The notes under the pieces are model-generated. The model saw nothing but the letters and a program-made list of their open reading frames with translations. It ran no database searches and was not told the DNA's origin. Below, one piece after another: positions 24,256 to 32,839 of a stretch of DNA of 64,000 nt (position 1 is its first letter; each line of letters opens with the position of its first letter). Location: positions 1 to 64,000 of the forward strand of contig NZ_JABJVX010000011.1 in assembly GCF_013155465.1 (NCBI RefSeq), read 5' to 3'. The DNA is from Alterinioella nitratireducens (GTDB taxonomy: Bacteria > Pseudomonadota > Alphaproteobacteria > Rhodobacterales > Rhodobacteraceae). A program made the translations under genes and the position numbers.

Positions 24256-24281
24256 CAGCGCGCAGCAAGGCCGGAGATCGC

Positions 24282-25469
24282 ATGACCGCAGGAGACCTTT
24301 CGACAAGCGCGCACGGGAACCGGCCCCATGCCTCTGCGCATCGTCCGCTGTTCATCGCCGCCGGAACCTGGGCGATCGTCGTGATCGTCCTGTCCCAGTG
24401 GGGGCCGGTGCCGGATCCGGTCGCGCCCGGCCTGTCCTGGCATGCGCATGAAATGCTGTTCGGATTCGCCGCGACGGGATTTGCGGCATATGCCCTGACG
24501 GCGATGGCAAGTTGGGCGGGACCGGGGTGGCTGTCGCGCCGTGGCCTGGTCTGGGTGATGGCGGCCTGGGTGGTGTCGCGCCTGGCCGCGCTTGCGGGGG
24601 CCGGGGATGGAGGGTGGCTTTTCCTCGGCGCTTCGGCCGCCTTCATGACGGCCGTTTCCGTCATCCTGATCCATGCGGCCCTGCGCGCCCGGCAGAGGCG
24701 CGGGGCGATCCTGGCCCTCTTCGCCTGCGGTCTGACCCTGGGCCAGGTGGCTTTGCTTTGGGGGTTGATCCCGCCGCGCCTGCCGCTGCTGCTGTTCGCG
24801 CTGCTGCTGTCGATGGTCGGCGGACGTATCGTGGCGGCCTTCACCTGGAACCGGGTCGGGGAAGGTGCGTCAGGGCATGCGCGGGCGCGGGCCGCGCGAT
24901 GGCTCGGTCTTGTCAGCGCCGCCGCGCTTGCCGCGATCTTGCTGATGGGCGCGACGGCGCAGGGTCATGAGACGCTGACGCCGGTCCTGCTGCTGCTGGC
25001 GGCGGGGGTGGAGGCGGGTCGGCTGGCGCTCTGGCACGCGCGCGCCGTGCGACAGGACGGCCTGCTCATGATGCTGCATCTTGGCTACGCGTGGCTTCCG
25101 ATCGGGTTGGCGCTTGTCGCGCTGGTGCGACTTGGTCTGTTGCCGATCAGTGAGACGGACGCGATCCATGCGCTGGCCGCGGGCGCGGTCGCCTGCGCGA
25201 TCTACGCAATGGCCGCGCGTGCCGTCGCGCGGCGGGGCGAGCATCTGCGGCCCGCGGTCGTCGATCTGGTCGGCTTTGGCCTGCTCTGGGTTGCCGCCGT
25301 GGCGCGGGTGCTTCCGCTGGAGGGCGCGATCTGGCAGGCTGCCGCGCCGGTGCTTTGGGTTGCCGGTTGGGGGCTGTTCCTCTGGCGGCATGGGGCGGCC
25401 CTGCGCCAGCCCGCCCCACGGCCCGTCTTCAGCGGTCCGAAACATCCGCGCCGGACCAGCGGAAGATAG
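24282..25469 (+). CDS. Second NnrS-family membrane protein
   Basis: A 395-residue polytopic membrane protein. It has the NnrS core motif GLSWHAHEMLFGFAATGFAA, GGRIVAAFTWNRV and LGYAWLPIGL. It is about as long as the first NnrS (402 residues) but distinct in sequence, so the two are not a recent duplication. It follows the nsrR-like gene on the same strand and probably shares its transcript. Role as for NnrS: relief of NO stress, inferred. Confidence 0.88.
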   Translation: MTAGDLSTSAHGNRPHASAHRPLFIAAGTWAIVVIVLSQWGPVPDPVAPGLSWHAHEMLFGFAATGFAAYALTAMASWAGPGWLSRRGLVWVMAAWVVSRLAALAGAGDGGWLFLGASAAFMTAVSVILIHAALRARQRRGAILALFACGLTLGQVALLWGLIPPRLPLLLFALLLSMVGGRIVAAFTWNRVGEGASGHARARAARWLGLVSAAALAAILLMGATAQGHETLTPVLLLLAAGVEAGRLALWHARAVRQDGLLMMLHLGYAWLPIGLALVALVRLGLLPISETDAIHALAAGAVACAIYAMAARAVARRGEHLRPAVVDLVGFGLLWVAAVARVLPLEGAIWQAAAPVLWVAGWGLFLWRHGAALRQPAPRPVFSGPKHPRRTSGR

Positions 25470-25523
25470 GCGGGCCGTCTCAGAGCGCCGCCGCGCCCTG
25501 GTCATGGGACGTGTCCGGCAACC

Positions 25524-26045
25524 TCACCTGCCCCTCTCAGCGATGACGGTCTGGAATTGTGCGATCGCCTCCGGGCTGTCCCATTGTGCGGGGCCGGTCA
25601 GACGGCCGCGTTCGCGCCCCTGCCGGTCGATCAGCAGGGTCGTGGGCAGTTCGATGACGGCGAAGGCGAACATCGCGCGGATGTCCTCGGCCAGGTACAT
25701 GTTCAGATGCCGGATGCCGATCTGCTGGTAGAAGCGGCGCACCGGACCCAGTCCCGCCTGGTCGATGGAGAGCGGCAGGACGTGGAAATCGTCCCCACCG
25801 AGCCGCGCCTGCAGGCGGTCGAGCGTCGGCATCTCCTCGCGGCAGGGCGCACACCAGGTGGCCCAGATGTTGAGCAACACCACACGCCCCCGGAAATCCG
25901 CCAGGCTCAGGTCGCGCCCGCCGCCATCCACGAAGGGCGGAGAGAGAATTTCGCGCGAGGTCTGGTGCAGCGGCATCAGGGGGCGCGCGGCTGCGGGCGC
26001 CGCGGCAAAGGCCAGCGCGCCGGCCAGCAGGTCGCGCCGCCTCAT
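25524..26045 (-). CDS. TlpA/DsbE-type periplasmic thioredoxin
   Basis: A 173-residue thioredoxin-fold protein. The N-terminal twin-arginine-like signal (MRRRDLLAGALAF) is followed by a TlpA domain with the redox motif WCAPC (C65, C68) and the cis-proline ELPTTLLID. The ATG at 26045 was chosen because it starts the signal; a longer frame upstream lacks character. TlpA proteins reduce apo-cytochrome c or cupredoxin-oxidase cysteines. It lies downstream of a cytochrome c gene and probably serves its maturation or copper delivery. Confidence 0.88.
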   Translation of the reverse strand: MRRRDLLAGALAFAAAPAAARPLMPLHQTSREILSPPFVDGGGRDLSLADFRGRVVLLNIWATWCAPCREEMPTLDRLQARLGGDDFHVLPLSIDQAGLGPVRRFYQQIGIRHLNMYLAEDIRAMFAFAVIELPTTLLIDRQGRERGRLTGPAQWDSPEAIAQFQTVIAERGR

Positions 26046-26175
26046 GATGCGCACCATGAGGCGCAGACAGTCACGATGGATGCGTCGTCCGTCGGATCGG
26101 GGCTGGCCAATCCGTCGTTCCGACCGTCGATCGGGAGCGGTGAGACCTGGCGCCAGGTTCGCTGTCTCCATGAGG

Positions 26176-26658
26176 TCATGATTCATCCTCGTCATTGGCT
26201 GTCAGCTCGGCCTGAACCTCGCGTTCGCGTTCGGGCCATGTGCTCTTGATGAAGGCGAGGATGGCGGCGATCTCGTCATCCGAAAGGAGACCCTCATATG
26301 CGGGCATATCGCTCTCGTAGCCGGGTACCGCCGCGCCGACACCCAGCCTTGTGATCGTGAACAGCTGCCGATCGGCGTGGCGCCATGTGTGACCGCTTGC
26401 ATCATGGGGAGGCGCGGGCATGCGGCCATCCTCGGTCCGCCTGCGCCAGTCGGGCTGGCCTTCCAGGTTCGCCCCGTGGCAAGAGGCGCAATTGGCCGCG
26501 TAGAGGTCTTGCCCAAGCGCTATCTGGTCCGCCGTCACCGGCGCACCGAGAAAGGTCAACCCTTCCGGGATGTCCTGCCCTTCGGCCGCCATGACCCAGG
26601 TGGTCACGCCCGCGGCGAGAGCGAGGACACCCCCGGAAACCAGCCCGATACGTGTCAT
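26176..26658 (-). CDS. Class I c-type cytochrome, exported
   Basis: A 160-residue protein with an N-terminal signal/anchor (MTRIGLVSGGVLALAAG), one haem site CASCH (residues 57-61) and a C-terminal methionine ligand region (DMPAYEGLLSDDEIAAILAF). The start overlaps the stop of the small membrane-protein gene (ATGA). Monohaem cytochromes of this type (MPAY...L..DEI) shuttle electrons in the periplasm. The neighbours suggest a partner for a copper or detoxification enzyme. Confidence 0.9.
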   Translation of the reverse strand: MTRIGLVSGGVLALAAGVTTWVMAAEGQDIPEGLTFLGAPVTADQIALGQDLYAANCASCHGANLEGQPDWRRRTEDGRMPAPPHDASGHTWRHADRQLFTITRLGVGAAVPGYESDMPAYEGLLSDDEIAAILAFIKSTWPEREREVQAELTANDEDES

Positions 26659-26831
26659 ATCGCCCTCCGCAGATACTTGATCAGGGCCGCCGCCGCGAGG
26701 ATCAGCACCGCAATCAGCAGCAGGTAGACAAGCCCACCCCCCAGCATCATGCCCATCATGGGGCCACTCATCAACTGGCCAATGCAGTCCCCCATGAAGC
26801 CCGTCCACGGGCCGTCTGCTGTTCCGTTCAT
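26655..26831 (-). CDS. Small Met/Gly-rich membrane protein (58 aa)
   Basis: The SD AAGGAG precedes the ATG at 26831. The protein has a Met/Gly-rich segment (LMSGPMMGMMLGGG) followed by one hydrophobic helix (YLLLIAVLILAAAALIKYL). A soft-metal-binding methionine patch next to a membrane helix recurs in this window (61495-61590). No known function. It is coupled to the cytochrome by a 4-base overlap. Confidence 0.7.
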   Translation of the reverse strand: MNGTADGPWTGFMGDCIGQLMSGPMMGMMLGGGLVYLLLIAVLILAAAALIKYLRRAI

Positions 26832-26941
26832 GTCAAACTCCTTATGTGCTTGCGGATTGCCGGGACCACGAGGCAAGGCCCCGCCACCGCCGAGTAGCGG
26901 GAAAGCGGTCGCCAGGGTGTCATCCCGACAACCCCGTGCCG

Positions 26942-27421
26942 TCATTCATCGGAATAGACCGACACGCCGTCCGGCCCGAAGGCAAAGGTGCGCAGGGTTC
27001 CGGTTTGCGCCGGTGCCATGCCCGGTGCGTTCGGGGGCATGCCGGGCAGCGTGATGCCGGTGATGTCGGGGCGCTCCGCGAGCAGCCGCTCTATGATCTC
27101 GGCGGGAACCAGGCCGCTGACGACATAGCCGTCGATGGTGGAGAGATGGCAGCCGATGCCGCGCTCGGGCACGCCCATTTCGACGGATCTCTGGTCGAAA
27201 TCGCGATCGTCGATCACGTTGACCTCGAAACCTTCGGTGCGCAGGTATTCGGCATAGGCGTCGCAGCAGCCGCAGCCGGGGCTGCGCCAGATGGTGACGG
27301 GCTCCACGCTCTGCGCGGCGGCGGATCCGACAAGGGCCGGACGGGTGTCGCGATCGGTCGTGACATAGGCGGCCGTGGCGGCCCCGGCGATCGTCAGCGT
27401 GATGGCAAGTATCTTCTTCAT
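26942..27421 (-). CDS. DUF411 metal-binding periplasmic protein
   Basis: A 159-residue DUF411 protein: a signal peptide (MKKILAITLTIAGAATAAYV), the cysteine motif SPGCGCCDAY (C50, C52, C53) in a thioredoxin-like start (VTIWRSPGCGCC), then GIGCHLSTIDGYVVSGLVP and ITGITLPGMPPNAPGM. DUF411 proteins are periplasmic and linked to copper and other metal resistance; the mechanism is unknown. The ATG at 27421 starts the signal. It sits between the BNR-repeat gene and a small membrane protein. Confidence 0.88.
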   Translation of the reverse strand: MKKILAITLTIAGAATAAYVTTDRDTRPALVGSAAAQSVEPVTIWRSPGCGCCDAYAEYLRTEGFEVNVIDDRDFDQRSVEMGVPERGIGCHLSTIDGYVVSGLVPAEIIERLLAERPDITGITLPGMPPNAPGMAPAQTGTLRTFAFGPDGVSVYSDE

Positions 27422-27437
27422 GGTCGGTGTTCCTTTC

Positions 27438-28382
27438 TCAGAAAGCCGCAAGGGTGACCCAGCTGCCACCCCCGTCCCGGCTGTGTTTCAGTTCGTTCAA
27501 TGTGGCGGCGGCGATGTGGTTCGGGTCAGCCGGGTCAACGGCAAGGCCCTGTGGTTGCGAATTGGACCGGCTTTCCCAAGCCACGCCGCCATCCTCGGAG
27601 GTCCAAAGCCCCGAGGGCAGCGCCGCATAGAGCCGTTCCGGGGCGGCAGGGGCCGAGGCCAGGGCGCTGACGGGTTCGCCCTCGGGCAGCGGTGCTTCCG
27701 GGGCGGGCGGTGTCCCCGCCACCAGCGCATCCATCGCGTCGCCCGCCACCACGTCCTGCCAGCGGCAGAAGCAGTCGGGCACACGGGTCAGGCCGCGTTC
27801 GGTTCCGGCATAGATCCAGATGCCGCCCATTCCGCTGGCGAGATTGACCGACGCGAGCGAAAGCACCTCGCGTTCGGCCTCGGCGATCCAGGGCCGGTCC
27901 ATGACGAAAGACCAGCTTTCGCCCGCATCCTCGCTGCGCCAGAGCCCGTCCTCCGCGACGGCGGCATAGACAGTGTCCGGGGCACCCGCCGCAACGGTGA
28001 GCGCCATGATTTGCGCTTGCGGCAAGCCGCCCGAAGCAGCGGTCCATGTCCGGCCACCATCCAGAGACAGGACGACGCCGCCGCCCTCCGGCGCGGCGAA
28101 AATCCGCCCCGGGCGATCCGGGTGACATGCCAACGTCCTGATCGGGATGCGCGGGGCAGGCAGGATTACAACCTCGCCGGACGGATCAAACCGCCGGAGC
28201 TGCGCATCCGCGAGGACAAGCGTATCGCCGTCGAAGGCCAGAGCGGAGGTTGGCGCGGCGCGCAGGTTGGAAGCGCCGTCGGTGTCGGCCCAGGCCGGGT
28301 TCAGGGAAAGCGCGGCGCCGGTTGCGGCGCAACTGGCCAGAAAGCCTCGGCGCGACAGCGCCGGTGTAAACTTCGATCTCAT
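27438..28382 (-). CDS. Tat-exported BNR/sialidase-like beta-propeller (F510_1955-type)
   Basis: A 314-residue protein with a twin-arginine signal (SRRGFLASCAATGAALSL) and four Asp-box/BNR repeats of the S-x-D-x-G-x-x-W type (LSLDGGRTW, SEDAGESW, SEDGGVAW, SRDGGGSW). The repeats indicate a beta-propeller. Despite the glycosylhydrolase label of some relatives, no catalytic residues can be assigned. It travels with DUF411 in metal-resistance clusters. A structural or binding role in the periplasm is most likely. Confidence 0.75.
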   Translation of the reverse strand: MRSKFTPALSRRGFLASCAATGAALSLNPAWADTDGASNLRAAPTSALAFDGDTLVLADAQLRRFDPSGEVVILPAPRIPIRTLACHPDRPGRIFAAPEGGGVVLSLDGGRTWTAASGGLPQAQIMALTVAAGAPDTVYAAVAEDGLWRSEDAGESWSFVMDRPWIAEAEREVLSLASVNLASGMGGIWIYAGTERGLTRVPDCFCRWQDVVAGDAMDALVAGTPPAPEAPLPEGEPVSALASAPAAPERLYAALPSGLWTSEDGGVAWESRSNSQPQGLAVDPADPNHIAAATLNELKHSRDGGGSWVTLAAF

Positions 28383-28517
28383 GTGTGTGTCTCATCTGAT
28401 CTATGCCGTTCTGCGCCCGCATGGCGCAGGAGTCTTGCGTCTCAAGGCGTCGGTCAGACGCGCCGAGGCGCGGGCCAACGGTCACAAACACGCCCTTGCA
28501 GGCGGCCAGCCGTCGGA

Positions 28518-28865
28518 TCAGATGAGGGTTCGGGGAGGGAAAGGGTCCGGCGGCGCGCGCAGTCGGTGCTGAAAGACCATGCCGAGGGGCCGGTCCTGAC
28601 GAGGGGCTGGCGTCACAAGGTCAAAGGATGCGGACGCCGTCAGGGTCACCATGGCGGGGGCAGTGCAATCGAGTTGGCACAATGTCGAGTCCGCTCTGCC
28701 TTCCCCATCTGACGGACACTCTTCGCAGTCCTCCATGGCCGACGCGCTGCCATCCATTGCGGCCATTTGCAGCGTCATATTATTCGCATTTACCGCATGC
28801 GCGATGTTTCCCACCACGAACGTGGCGAGAAAGACCAGGAGCAATATGGGCGAGAACCGACGCAT
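28518..28865 (-). CDS. Small exported Cys-rich protein of unknown function
   Basis: A 115-residue protein starting with a signal peptide or anchor (MRRFSPILLLVFLATFVVG), then a short cysteine-rich segment (MEDCEECPSDG and LCQLDC) and a proline-rich tail. I do not recognise a family. Its CxxC and CxxxC-like pairs suggest metal binding, like the similarly sized exported Cys proteins of copper or mercury clusters. It lies between merA and the BNR gene on the same strand. Confidence 0.6.
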   Translation of the reverse strand: MRRFSPILLLVFLATFVVGNIAHAVNANNMTLQMAAMDGSASAMEDCEECPSDGEGRADSTLCQLDCTAPAMVTLTASASFDLVTPAPRQDRPLGMVFQHRLRAPPDPFPPRTLI

Positions 28866-29034
28866 GAGTGGAAGATAGGCAGGGCGAGGGCGCGTGTCCA
28901 GCCACGACCCCGTGACCTGTCCCGCCACGCCGCGAAGGTCGCCTGTCATTCGCACGGTACTGGCGGATGCGATGGCCACGTCAGTTCCACCTCCGTTGGG
29001 CAGGCGGTCCTGCATCAGGGCAAAGGTGCATCCC

Positions 29035-30486
29035 TCACCCCGCGCAGCAGCTGAGTTTGGCCACGTCCTTGTCGAAGGTCTGCGCGGCGAGTTTCAGCCC
29101 CTCCACCGTGGTCAGGTAGGGGAAGATCGTCTCGCCGAGCGCCCGTGCGGTCATGCCGAACTTGAGCGCCATGGCCAGCGTCTGGATCGTGTCCGAGCCC
29201 TCGGGTGCCGCGATCTGGCCACCCAGAAGACGGTCGGTATCGGCGTCCGCAACCAGCTTGATCACACCACGGGTGTCGCGGGCGGCGGCGGCGCGGGCCA
29301 CGTTGTCCAGGGTCAGCACGCTGGTCTTGACCTCGTGTCCCGCGGCCTTCGCCTGCTCCTCCGAAAGGCCGACACCGGCCACTTGCGGGTCGGTGAAGAC
29401 AACCCAGGGCATCGCCGCGTTGTCATAGCGCATCGGCTCCAGTCCGAGGGCGTTGTTGATTGCCACCTTGGCGCCATAGGCCGCCATGTAGACGAACTGG
29501 TCGCGGTCGGTGACATCGCCCGCCGCCCAGACACCGGGCCGTGTGGTGGCCATGTCGGGGCCGACCTTGACCCGTCCGCGCGCATCGGTCTCTATCCCAA
29601 GGTCTTCCAGCCCGAGATTCCCGGAATTGGCCACCCGTCCGGTGGTCACGACCAGCCGTTCCGCCGTCAGCGCCTCGGTCTTGCCATCCCGGTCGAGTGC
29701 CAGAGTGACGCCGCCCGCAGCTTGTGCGACCGAGGTGTAGGCAAGGCCGGTCTCGACGGCGATGCCTTCGGCCATCAGCGCCTGCGCCAGCGCCTCGGCG
29801 ACCTCAGGCTCGGCGCCGGGCAGTAGGCGCGAGCGGGTCACCAGCGTCACCTTCACCCCCAGCCGCGAGGCCATCTGCGCCAGTTCGCAACCTATGTAGC
29901 CGCCCCCCAGAACCATGAGGCTGTCGGGCCGGTCGGGCAGCGTCAGCAGCCCCCAGGAATCCAACGCCGCCACATCCTCGATCCCGTCGATTGCGGGCAT
30001 GTGCGGGCGCGAGCCGGTGGCGATCAGGACACGCGGCGCGGAGATCACCCGCCCGCCGACCGTGACGCCACCCTCGACCAGGCGGGCGGCACCTTCGTCG
30101 ATATAGGTGACATTCTCGTAGGCGGGCAGCAGGTCGACATATTTCTTCCGCCGCATCTCCGCGACCAGATCGGCGGTGCCTTCGACCACGGCGCCCCAGT
30201 CCACCGCGTGGGCGCTGGCCGCGATGCCGGGGAACCGGGCCGCCGACGCGCCGCCATGGACCGCCTCGGCGGCGCGGATCATCGCCTTGGACGGCACGCA
30301 GCCGACATTCACGCAGGTGCCGCCGATGGTGCCGTGCCCGACCAGCGCGACCCGCTTGCCGGCCTCTGCCGCCGTGATCGAGGCGGAGAACCCGGCCGAT
30401 CCGGCGCCCACGACGATGAGGTCATATTGGTCGCTGCTGGCCTCTTCGGTCGAACAGCAGTCGTCCGCTTTGACGGTCTGGTCCAA
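29035..30486 (-). CDS. merA: Mercuric reductase
   Basis: A 483-residue FAD-dependent disulfide oxidoreductase reducing Hg(II) to Hg(0) with NADPH. It has the FAD motif VVGAGSAGFSASITAAEAG, the redox-active pair GGTCVNVGCVPSK (C58, C63), the NAD(P) motif LGGGYIGCELAQMASRLG, and a C-terminal vicinal cysteine pair (LSCCAG, C480-C481) that hands Hg to the active site. The N-terminal metal-binding NmerA domain is absent, leaving only a CC near residue 10. It is the last gene of the merTP-reductase-merA operon. Confidence 0.93.
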   Translation of the reverse strand: MDQTVKADDCCSTEEASSDQYDLIVVGAGSAGFSASITAAEAGKRVALVGHGTIGGTCVNVGCVPSKAMIRAAEAVHGGASAARFPGIAASAHAVDWGAVVEGTADLVAEMRRKKYVDLLPAYENVTYIDEGAARLVEGGVTVGGRVISAPRVLIATGSRPHMPAIDGIEDVAALDSWGLLTLPDRPDSLMVLGGGYIGCELAQMASRLGVKVTLVTRSRLLPGAEPEVAEALAQALMAEGIAVETGLAYTSVAQAAGGVTLALDRDGKTEALTAERLVVTTGRVANSGNLGLEDLGIETDARGRVKVGPDMATTRPGVWAAGDVTDRDQFVYMAAYGAKVAINNALGLEPMRYDNAAMPWVVFTDPQVAGVGLSEEQAKAAGHEVKTSVLTLDNVARAAAARDTRGVIKLVADADTDRLLGGQIAAPEGSDTIQTLAMALKFGMTARALGETIFPYLTTVEGLKLAAQTFDKDVAKLSCCAG

Positions 30487-30543
30487 TTTGATTTCCTTAT
30501 TCTGACAACCGGTGCCGTCCTCGTGGCGCGGTCAATATTCGTT

Positions 30544-31893
30544 TCACACCATCGACCCGATGTCGGAGGCGTAGCTGGGATAGGCGAAGATCATCGCCTT
30601 GATCTGGTTGGCGGTCTGTCCGGCACCCATGGCCATGGCAAACAAGTTGATCTGTTCCTCGGAGCCCGGCCCGATCAGATGCGCGCCGAGGATCTTGCCA
30701 CTGCCTTCTTCGACAAGAACCTTGAAACCTGTGTGTTTCGCGCCGACGCGCAGCGACGAATACCAGTCTTGGGTCTTTTCGAAATGCACATCGAATTTCA
30801 GCTCCTGTTCCCTCGCCTCCGCTTCCGACAGACCCACCGTGGCCACCATCGGCAGGGTGAAGACCACGGACGGGACCGGCGGATACCTGATCTGCCGCGC
30901 GTCCTGGCCGGCCAGAAGATTCTTGCCCGCGATACGGCCCTCCGCCGCCGAGACGGGGGTGAGATTGAGGCCGCTATCGGCGCAGTCACCGGCGGCGAAG
31001 ATCGTCGGGTTGGTGGTGCGCATCGCGTCGTTCACCTTGATGCCACGGCGGGAGTATTCGACACCGGCGGCCTCAAGGTTCAGCCGGTCGATATTGGGCA
31101 CCCGGCCCGTGCCATGCACCACCAGGTCGCAGGTCACGGTTTCGGTGCCGCCCGCGCGTTCCACCGTGACAACAAATTCGTCGCCCTGCTTCTCGATCTT
31201 CGCCACCTTCGCCTTGGTGCGCAGGTCGATGCCAAGTTCCGCGGTGCCTTCGACCAGCATTTCGACCAGGTCGGGGTCGAAATTGCCAAGGGGACGGTCC
31301 GCCATTTCCAGCACGGTCACGTCGCGGGCGCCCGCGCGCTTGACGATATGCGCGAATTCCATGGCGATGAACCCGCCGCCGACAAAGGCGATGCGGTCGG
31401 GACGTTCGGGCAGTTCGAGGAATTCGGTGCTGGTGGTCAGATGCTCTTCGCCGGGGATGTTCAGCGTCATCGGCCGCGCGCCGGTGGCGATGTGGAAATG
31501 TTTCGCGGTCAGGGTCTTGCAGTTCAACTCGATCGTATCGGGGCCGGTAAACCGCGCCTCGCCGTGCAGCACGTCGATCCCCGCCTTTTCCATTCCGCCT
31601 TCGATGCGCGGCGGCATGGTGTCGGTGAAGCCGCGCTTGAAGGCGATCATGTCGGGCCAGTTGACCGAAGGCTGCGCCTCCAGCCCCTTGCCCTTCATGT
31701 TTTCGGCCCATTCGACGCCTTCGGTGACGGCAACGAGCATCTTCTTGGGATCGCAGCCGCGCAGGGCGCAGGTGCCGCCATGGGGTTCGCTGTCGATGCT
31801 GGCAACGCTCCAGCCTGCATCCGCCGCCATCCGGGCCACGCCATTTCCAGCGGTGCCGCCACCGATCACGATGAGGTCGTAACTGCTTGTCAT
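30544..31893 (-). CDS. Glutathione-reductase-like FAD disulfide oxidoreductase in the mer operon
   Basis: A 449-residue pyridine-nucleotide disulfide oxidoreductase with FAD motif VIGGGTAGNGVARMAA, an active-site pair GGTCALRGCDPKK (C42, C47), and NAD(P) motif FVGGGFIAMEFAHI. It lacks the terminal vicinal cysteines of MerA, so it is not a mercuric reductase. Position between merP and merA suggests that it reduces a thiol partner or disulfide formed on Hg exposure. It is not one of the usual mer genes. Confidence 0.8.
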   Translation of the reverse strand: MTSSYDLIVIGGGTAGNGVARMAADAGWSVASIDSEPHGGTCALRGCDPKKMLVAVTEGVEWAENMKGKGLEAQPSVNWPDMIAFKRGFTDTMPPRIEGGMEKAGIDVLHGEARFTGPDTIELNCKTLTAKHFHIATGARPMTLNIPGEEHLTTSTEFLELPERPDRIAFVGGGFIAMEFAHIVKRAGARDVTVLEMADRPLGNFDPDLVEMLVEGTAELGIDLRTKAKVAKIEKQGDEFVVTVERAGGTETVTCDLVVHGTGRVPNIDRLNLEAAGVEYSRRGIKVNDAMRTTNPTIFAAGDCADSGLNLTPVSAAEGRIAGKNLLAGQDARQIRYPPVPSVVFTLPMVATVGLSEAEAREQELKFDVHFEKTQDWYSSLRVGAKHTGFKVLVEEGSGKILGAHLIGPGSEEQINLFAMAMGAGQTANQIKAMIFAYPSYASDIGSMV

Positions 31894-32038
31894 GGGGTGT
31901 TTCTCTTCAATACCGTGTATCGGGTGTCATTCGGATGCCACCGCCGCCGCGGATCATGAGCATCGGGCGGCAATGACAAAGGCCGGAAGAAGACGGAGCA
32001 TCTGCGTGTCATCCATGGCCCTGCCCACGCTTCCGTGC

Positions 32039-32344
32039 TCAGGAATCCCCCGCTTGGAGCAACTCGGCGGGATACCCGTTGGACAGGACGGCGTCGATGA
32101 TCATGTCGGGGTTGGCCGCCTGATCGTCGAAGGCCACGATATAGGTGCCGGTGCCGAACTCCTCACCTTCCGTGAAGTCGATGATCTCGACCGTGGGGAC
32201 GCCCCGCATGGCTGCCGCAACCGTGAACGAGCAGGTCGGGCAGGTGAGTTCGCCGACGCCGATATTGATGCGTTGTTCTTCGGCGCTGGCGGGAGCCGCT
32301 GCGAGTATTCCCAAGGCTACGATGGCGCGTTGGATCGGTTTCAT
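32039..32344 (-). CDS. merP: MerP-like periplasmic mercury-binding protein
   Basis: A 101-residue protein with a signal peptide (ending near ASAEEQ) and a heavy-metal-associated fold with the binding motif LTCPTCSFTVAAAM (C35, C38). MerP scavenges Hg(II) in the periplasm and passes it to MerT. It sits 12 bases downstream of merT. The C-terminal segment is longer than in the Tn501 form. Confidence 0.9.
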   Translation of the reverse strand: MKPIQRAIVALGILAAAPASAEEQRINIGVGELTCPTCSFTVAAAMRGVPTVEIIDFTEGEEFGTGTYIVAFDDQAANPDMIIDAVLSNGYPAELLQAGDS

Positions 32345-32356
32345 GGGCTTGGCCTT

Positions 32357-32764
32357 TCAGTAGGACAGAACGTAGGGGGCAAGGTAAGGGAAGATCATCG
32401 CGACGGCGACGATCGCGGTGGCGAGCCAGAGAAGGGATCGCATGAGGGACCGGTTCATGGGACGCGCGCAGGTGCCATCGGCGCAGGCCTCCGCCGGGGT
32501 CGGGCGGTAGGCCTTGTAAAAGCCGTAGCCGATGAAGGCGGCACTCAGCGCGAAGGTGATCCACCTGTACTGGTAGAGAACGCCCAGTTGCGCGATGAAC
32601 ACGCCGGTCACGCCGAAACTGACCAGTACCAGCGGCAGGATGCAGCATGAGGTCATGGCCAGCGCGCCGAAAAAGCCCAACCCGGTTGTCGCCCAAGCCT
32701 TTCTGTCGTCGACCGGTGTGTCGCCTGCGCCCGTCGCCTGACCCGAGGATGTGGTTTCAGTCAT
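32357..32764 (-). CDS. merT: MerT mercuric ion transporter
   Basis: A 135-residue three-helix membrane protein with the vicinal cysteine pair in the first helix (AMTSCCILP, C40-C41) and a cytoplasmic-loop pair (CADGTC, C93 and C99). It moves Hg(II) across the inner membrane to MerA. First gene of the operon, read divergently from merR from the MerR-type promoter at 32798-32828. Confidence 0.92.
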   Translation of the reverse strand: MTETTSSGQATGAGDTPVDDRKAWATTGLGFFGALAMTSCCILPLVLVSFGVTGVFIAQLGVLYQYRWITFALSAAFIGYGFYKAYRPTPAEACADGTCARPMNRSLMRSLLWLATAIVAVAMIFPYLAPYVLSY

Positions 32765-32797
32765 GGTTCGAATCGTCCTTGCCTGGTTGATGATCTC

Positions 32798-32828
32798 AAC
32801 CTAGGGTCTGTAGCCGATACAGGCTCAA
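32798..32828 (-). promoter_or_regulatory. MerR-type mer promoter/operator (19-bp spacer)
   Basis: On the minus strand: -35 TTGAGC, a 19-bp spacer and -10 TAGGTT. The spacer holds the dyad CTGTA-N5-TACAG (32808-32822). The overlong spacer is the mark of promoters untwisted by MerR-family activators. It lies between merT and merR. Confidence 0.75.
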
Positions 32829-32839
32829 GGGGGGCTGAC

